From contig JAGXIA010000104.1 in NCBI GenBank assembly GCA_024635885.1, forward strand, positions 1 to 8,659: 8,659 bases of DNA. The letters run 5' to 3'. The notes beneath the pieces were generated by a model. It ran no database searches and was not told the origin of the DNA. It saw nothing but the letters and a program-made list of their open reading frames with translations. Within the stretch, counting starts at the first letter, position 1. Each line of letters begins with the position of its first letter. The stretch comes from Helicobacteraceae bacterium. GTDB lineage: Bacteria; Campylobacterota; Campylobacteria; Campylobacterales; Sulfurimonadaceae. Made by a program: the position numbers and the translations under genes. This document shows positions 5,536 to 8,659 of the stretch, piece after piece.

Positions 5536-8137
5536 AGTACACGAAATTGCAAAAGAGCTAGGAATAGCTTCTAAAGACGTTGTTAAAAAAGCCTCAGAAA
5601 TGGGTATAGAAGTTAAGTCAGCACAAAGTTCAGTATCAATGGAAGAAGCTGATGGCTTAATGAACTTTATAATGAATGGCGATACGTCAACACAAGAAGC
5701 AGCAGTTAAAGCTCCATCTGCATCAAAAAATGAAACTCCTAAAGAAGAAATACCTACGGCTGTAGTTGAACAAAAAAAACCATCTAAAGAAGAGCTTGCT
5801 CCTGCCGTAACTTCAACAGTAAAAAAACCTGCAGATGCAGTTGTTTCTGATGAAACTAAGTCCAAAGCTGATGAAAAAGTAGAAGATGTAGAAAAAACTG
5901 AAAAAGAAGTGCAAACTTTTAAACCAGTAACTCAAGTAATAAAAAGATCTGGTCTTAAAATTGTTAAAAAGAAAAAACAACCAGAGCCACCTAAAGCTGA
6001 AGCCCAAGAGAACTATAGTTTACCTGAGAAGAAGACTTCTGTATCCTCTTATGGAAGAATGAGTGCTGAAGTTTTAGAAGAATTGGCTCAAAAGAAAAAA
6101 GCTAAACAAAGTGCAAGCAGTGCGAGAAAGCAAGAACAAGGTACTAGAATAGAGATCTTTGGCGGAACAATGAGTGATGTATCTATGGATATGGATGATC
6201 AAGTTGTGCTCTTAGATTTAAATTCAACAGAGAGAGCAAAACTTCCTGTTGAAGAAGCTAGAAAACCAAGACCGCCTAAACCAGCTGGTAGAAATGCAAA
6301 CAAAAAAGCAGCTCCTCGTGGTAGAAGAGTTCGTAAAGATAGAAGAAAAAAATACACTAAAGCTGCTCAAGAAGACGAAATTGTAACTCATGTAGAAATA
6401 CCTGAAGATATTCGTGTTTATGAGTTCGCTGAAGCACTAAACAGACCAATATCAGATGTTATTAAAGTTCTTTTTGATTTGGGCATGATGATGACTAAAA
6501 ATGACTTCTTAGGAAATGATGAGATAGAAATTCTATCTGAAACCTTCGATGTTGAAGTTACTATTGTTGATCCAAAAGATGCATTCAACTATGAAGATGA
6601 TGAAGATGAAGAGCTAGATGAAGATGCTACTGAGAGACCTCCTGTTATTACAATAATGGGTCACGTTGATCATGGTAAAACATCACTTTTAGATGCTATA
6701 AGAAAAGCTAAAGTTACTGAAGGTGAGGCTGGTGGAATTACACAGCATATTGGCGCTTATACAGTTGAACAAAACGGTAAAGCAATTACTTTCCTAGATA
6801 CTCCGGGACACGCAGCTTTCTCATCAATGAGACAGCGTGGTACTGACATTACTGATATTATAGTAATAGTTGTAGCAGCAGATGATGGTGTTAAACCACA
6901 AACTCTTGAAGTTGTAAAACTTGCACAAGAATCAGGTGCAGCTGTAATTGTTGCACTCAATAAAATGGATAAAGAGACAGCACAACCAGATATGGTTAAA
7001 GGTCAAATGGCTGAGCATGGAATGAACCCGGCTGATTGGGGTGGAGATGTTGAATTTATCCCTGTTTCTGCAAAAAGCGGCATGGGAATTGACGACTTAC
7101 TCGAAAACATTCTCATTACTGCTGACGTTCTTGAGCTTAAAGCAAATGAAAATGCAATGGCTAAAGCTGTTGTAGTTGAATCTTCACTTGAGAAAGGTCG
7201 TGGACCAGTTGCAACTGTAATTGTTCAAAATGGTACACTCAAGGTTGGTGATTATGTTGTTTGTGGTAGTTCATATGGTCGTGTTAAAGCACTTATAGAT
7301 GAAAATAATAAACAAATTAAAGCTTTATTACCAAGTCACACTGCTGTTGTTGCCGGTCTTAACGAAGTTCCATCTTCCGGTGAAATTATGATGGCTATGA
7401 GTAATGAGAAAGATGCTAAAGAATATGCACTCAAACGTCATGAATACGATAGACACAGAGAACTATCCCGTAGTACTAAATCAACTTTAGAAGATATGAC
7501 ATCTATGATTGCTGAGGGTAAACTCAAATCACTTAAAGTTGTACTTAAAACTGACGTTCACGGTTCACTTGAAGCTATTAGAACGGCTCTTAATGAACTT
7601 AGAAATGAAGAAGTTAAAGTAAATGTTATATCTTCAGGCGTAGGCGGAATTACAGAAAGTGATGTTGAATTGGTTGCTAACAGTGAAAACTGTGTTTTAC
7701 TCGGATTTAATGTACGTCCAACAGGTGGTGTGAAAGCCCTTGCAAAACAAAGAAATGTAGATATTAGAACGTACTCTATAATTTATCAGTTACTTGATGA
7801 TATTACGGGTATGTTGACTGGTATGATGGCACCGAAATACACTGAAGAAAATACAGGTCAAGCAGAAGTTAGAAATGTATTTAAAACTCCTAAAGGTGCA
7901 GTTGCCGGATGTGTTGTTGTTGATGGGAAACTTGTTCGCGGCGGTAAGGTTCGTGTTATCCGTGAGGGTGTTGTTGCTTACGAAGGTGAGCTTACTTCAC
8001 TTAAACGCTTTAAAGATGATGTTGAAGAGATCGGTAACGGTTATGAGTGTGGTGTTATTATTAAAGGCTACGACGATGTAATTGTTGGCGATGTTATTGA
8101 AACATTCAAAAAAGTTGAGCTAAAAGTTTCTCTGTGA
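5519..8137 (+). CDS. infB: Translation initiation factor IF-2
   Basis: IF-2 is the GTPase that places initiator fMet-tRNA on the 30S subunit and promotes 50S joining. At 872 residues it is in the normal range. Residues 1-52 form a first IF2_N helical domain (KVRVHEIAKELG); 53-290 are low-complexity, rich in Lys, Glu, Ala and Pro, with an Arg/Lys patch at ~248-280; a second IF2_N domain spans ~292-350; an acidic stretch at 357-369 leads into the GTPase. G motifs are complete: GHVDHGKT 381-388, switch I with T408 in GGITQHIGAY, DTPGH 427-431, NKMD 481-484 and SAK 517-519. Domain II (~545-630), domain III (~668-765) and the fMet-tRNA-binding C2 domain (~775-868) follow. The start begins family-like (MIEKVRVHEIAKELG). 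It overlaps ylxR by 17 bases and rbfA by 4. Arginine is often CGT in the C-terminal half, against mostly AGA elsewhere, which fits high expression. Confidence 0.99.
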   Translation: MIEKVRVHEIAKELGIASKDVVKKASEMGIEVKSAQSSVSMEEADGLMNFIMNGDTSTQEAAVKAPSASKNETPKEEIPTAVVEQKKPSKEELAPAVTSTVKKPADAVVSDETKSKADEKVEDVEKTEKEVQTFKPVTQVIKRSGLKIVKKKKQPEPPKAEAQENYSLPEKKTSVSSYGRMSAEVLEELAQKKKAKQSASSARKQEQGTRIEIFGGTMSDVSMDMDDQVVLLDLNSTERAKLPVEEARKPRPPKPAGRNANKKAAPRGRRVRKDRRKKYTKAAQEDEIVTHVEIPEDIRVYEFAEALNRPISDVIKVLFDLGMMMTKNDFLGNDEIEILSETFDVEVTIVDPKDAFNYEDDEDEELDEDATERPPVITIMGHVDHGKTSLLDAIRKAKVTEGEAGGITQHIGAYTVEQNGKAITFLDTPGHAAFSSMRQRGTDITDIIVIVVAADDGVKPQTLEVVKLAQESGAAVIVALNKMDKETAQPDMVKGQMAEHGMNPADWGGDVEFIPVSAKSGMGIDDLLENILITADVLELKANENAMAKAVVVESSLEKGRGPVATVIVQNGTLKVGDYVVCGSSYGRVKALIDENNKQIKALLPSHTAVVAGLNEVPSSGEIMMAMSNEKDAKEYALKRHEYDRHRELSRSTKSTLEDMTSMIAEGKLKSLKVVLKTDVHGSLEAIRTALNELRNEEVKVNVISSGVGGITESDVELVANSENCVLLGFNVRPTGGVKALAKQRNVDIRTYSIIYQLLDDITGMLTGMMAPKYTEENTGQAEVRNVFKTPKGAVAGCVVVDGKLVRGGKVRVIREGVVAYEGELTSLKRFKDDVEEIGNGYECGVIIKGYDDVIVGDVIETFKKVELKVSL

Positions 8138-8496
8138 ACGAAGCACAAATAAAGCTAAAACGAACGGAATCAGTTTTAGAACAACTGATTCCAGAAGCAC
8201 TTGGTTCTCTCAATGACAAAAGACTGCATGAGTTGGATGTTATTGAAGTTAAGTGTTCTCGCGGTAAAAGCGATGCGAAAGTTTTTATTAACCCAGCTGA
8301 CTTTAGTGAAGAAGAAAAAAGTACTTATTTAAAACTCTTACGTAATGCTCGTCCCATTATTGAAACATTTTGTCTTAAAGATCAAGGTTGGTATCGTTGT
8401 CCAAAGTTTACTTTTGAGTTTGACGAACAGCTAAAGAAAACTCAATCGATTGAAGAACTATTCAAGAAGATTGCTAAAGATAAGGGAGAAGAATAA
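8134..8496 (+). CDS. rbfA: Ribosome-binding factor A
   Basis: RbfA is a small KH-fold protein that binds the 30S subunit near the 16S rRNA 5' helix during late maturation. The protein is 120 residues, slightly shorter than in E. coli. It is divergent at the N terminus but keeps the order of the family: an early helix (KRTESVLEQLIPEAL), strand ELDVIEVKCSRGKSDAKVFI (34-52), a helix LLRNARPIIETF around 68-79, and the closing strand CPKFTFEFDEQL (89-100), like the family vPxLxFxxDxS. Position between infB and rimP supports the call. The start is GTG, sharing GTGA with the infB stop; no Shine-Dalgarno is visible, so translation probably relies on ribosomes finishing infB. It overlaps rimP by one base. 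Confidence 0.9.
   Translation: MNEAQIKLKRTESVLEQLIPEALGSLNDKRLHELDVIEVKCSRGKSDAKVFINPADFSEEEKSTYLKLLRNARPIIETFCLKDQGWYRCPKFTFEFDEQLKKTQSIEELFKKIAKDKGEE
8482..8488 (+). promoter_or_regulatory. Ribosome binding site for rimP
   Basis: AAGGGAG lies in the last codons of rbfA, 7 bases before the ATG at 8496, and supports that start. Confidence 0.6.
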
Positions 8497-8659
8497 TGTC
8501 ACTACAAAGCGATATAAATTCACTTGTAAAATCAGTTGGTTTAGAACTTTATGACACAAGCATTGTAAATGAAAATGATGAGACTATTTACCGTGTAAGT
8601 GTACTTTCAAATGAACTTATAGACGGTAAGAAAAAAGGTGTCAGTATGGACGCCTGTGT
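8496..8659 (+). CDS. rimP: Ribosome maturation factor RimP, 5' part (3' end outside the window)
   Basis: RimP is needed for assembly of the 30S subunit, acting early at the head and central region. The window holds the first 54 codons and part of the next. The translation begins MSLQSDINSLVKSVGLELYD, like the family opening with an N-terminal helix then GxELxDxE, continues with a strand ETIYRVSVLSNE matching the family LRVYID region, and ends with KKGVSMDAC, matching the family GVTLDDC signature before the VS(R/H) motif. The ATG overlaps the rbfA stop by one base (TAATG) and has a good Shine-Dalgarno. In many bacteria rimP heads the nusA-infB operon; here it follows rbfA. The call rests on a short N-terminal piece plus context. 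Confidence 0.85.
   Translation, partial: MSLQSDINSLVKSVGLELYDTSIVNENDETIYRVSVLSNELIDGKKKGVSMDAC

Noticed and set aside
5500..6007. Minus-strand open frames opposite the N-terminal part of infB
   Set aside because: The Ser/Thr/Ala-rich or Phe-rich products are mirror images of the Lys/Glu-rich IF-2 linker, and no start signal supports them.
6059..6172. Internal start in infB for a shorter IF-2 form (ATG at 6059 or 6170)
   Set aside because: GGAAG is only one base from the first ATG, and only a weak GGCGGA precedes the second; this is not enough to claim an isoform, although E. coli infB has such starts.
7875..8081. A 68-codon + strand frame inside infB
   Set aside because: It lies wholly within the conserved C2 domain of IF-2 in another frame and resembles no known protein.
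1..8659. Mobile element, CRISPR array, toxin-antitoxin, phage or defence genes
   Set aside because: No transposase, integrase, repeat-spacer pattern, terminal inverted repeats or defence domains were seen; all ten frames are housekeeping or flagellar genes, or the TsaB-like protein.

Overview
The window is an AT-rich stretch of a bacterial chromosome that codes almost end to end. Ten genes lie on the + strand, two of them cut by the window edges, and the longest non-coding gap is 46 bases. The gene order (M23 peptidase, lpxC, a short TsaB-like gene, thrB, ylxR, infB, rbfA, rimP), the codon use and the protein sequences point to Campylobacterota (Epsilonproteobacteria). A Sulfurimonas-like sulfur oxidiser is more likely than Campylobacter or Helicobacter. 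The genus is an inference from recognition, not from a database search.

Layout. Positions 1-642 are the 3' part of flhB, the flagellar export gate protein, including its NPTH self-cleavage site. A 46-base gap with a TATAAT box follows and probably starts a new transcript. That transcript carries a DHH/DHHA1 phosphoesterase of the NrnA type (689-1627), a membrane-anchored M23 peptidoglycan endopeptidase (1628-2995), lpxC for lipid A synthesis (3005-3889), a shortened TsaB-like protein (3882-4340) and thrB, homoserine kinase (4359-5240). A 31-base gap follows, with a small hairpin around the thrB stop codon and a second TATAAT that overlaps the ylxR start codon. The translation block comes next: ylxR (5272-5535), infB for initiation factor 2 (5519-8137), rbfA (8134-8496) and the start of rimP (8496-8659).

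How the genes fit together. Junctions are tight: several overlap, one abuts with no spacing, and two genes start at TTG or GTG. This suggests polycistronic transcription with translational coupling. The cluster joins envelope building (M23, LpxC), RNA turnover (NrnA-like), possible tRNA modification (TsaB-like), threonine synthesis (ThrB) and ribosome maturation and initiation (YlxR, IF2, RbfA, RimP). The usual rimP-nusA-ylxR-infB-rbfA order is rearranged: nusA does not precede ylxR, and rimP lies after rbfA.

I see no mobile element, CRISPR array, RNA gene, phage gene or clear intrinsic terminator. The region is essentially housekeeping, and I found no convincing new system. The points most worth a second look are the short, degenerate TsaB-like protein and the promoter-like box on the ylxR start codon.
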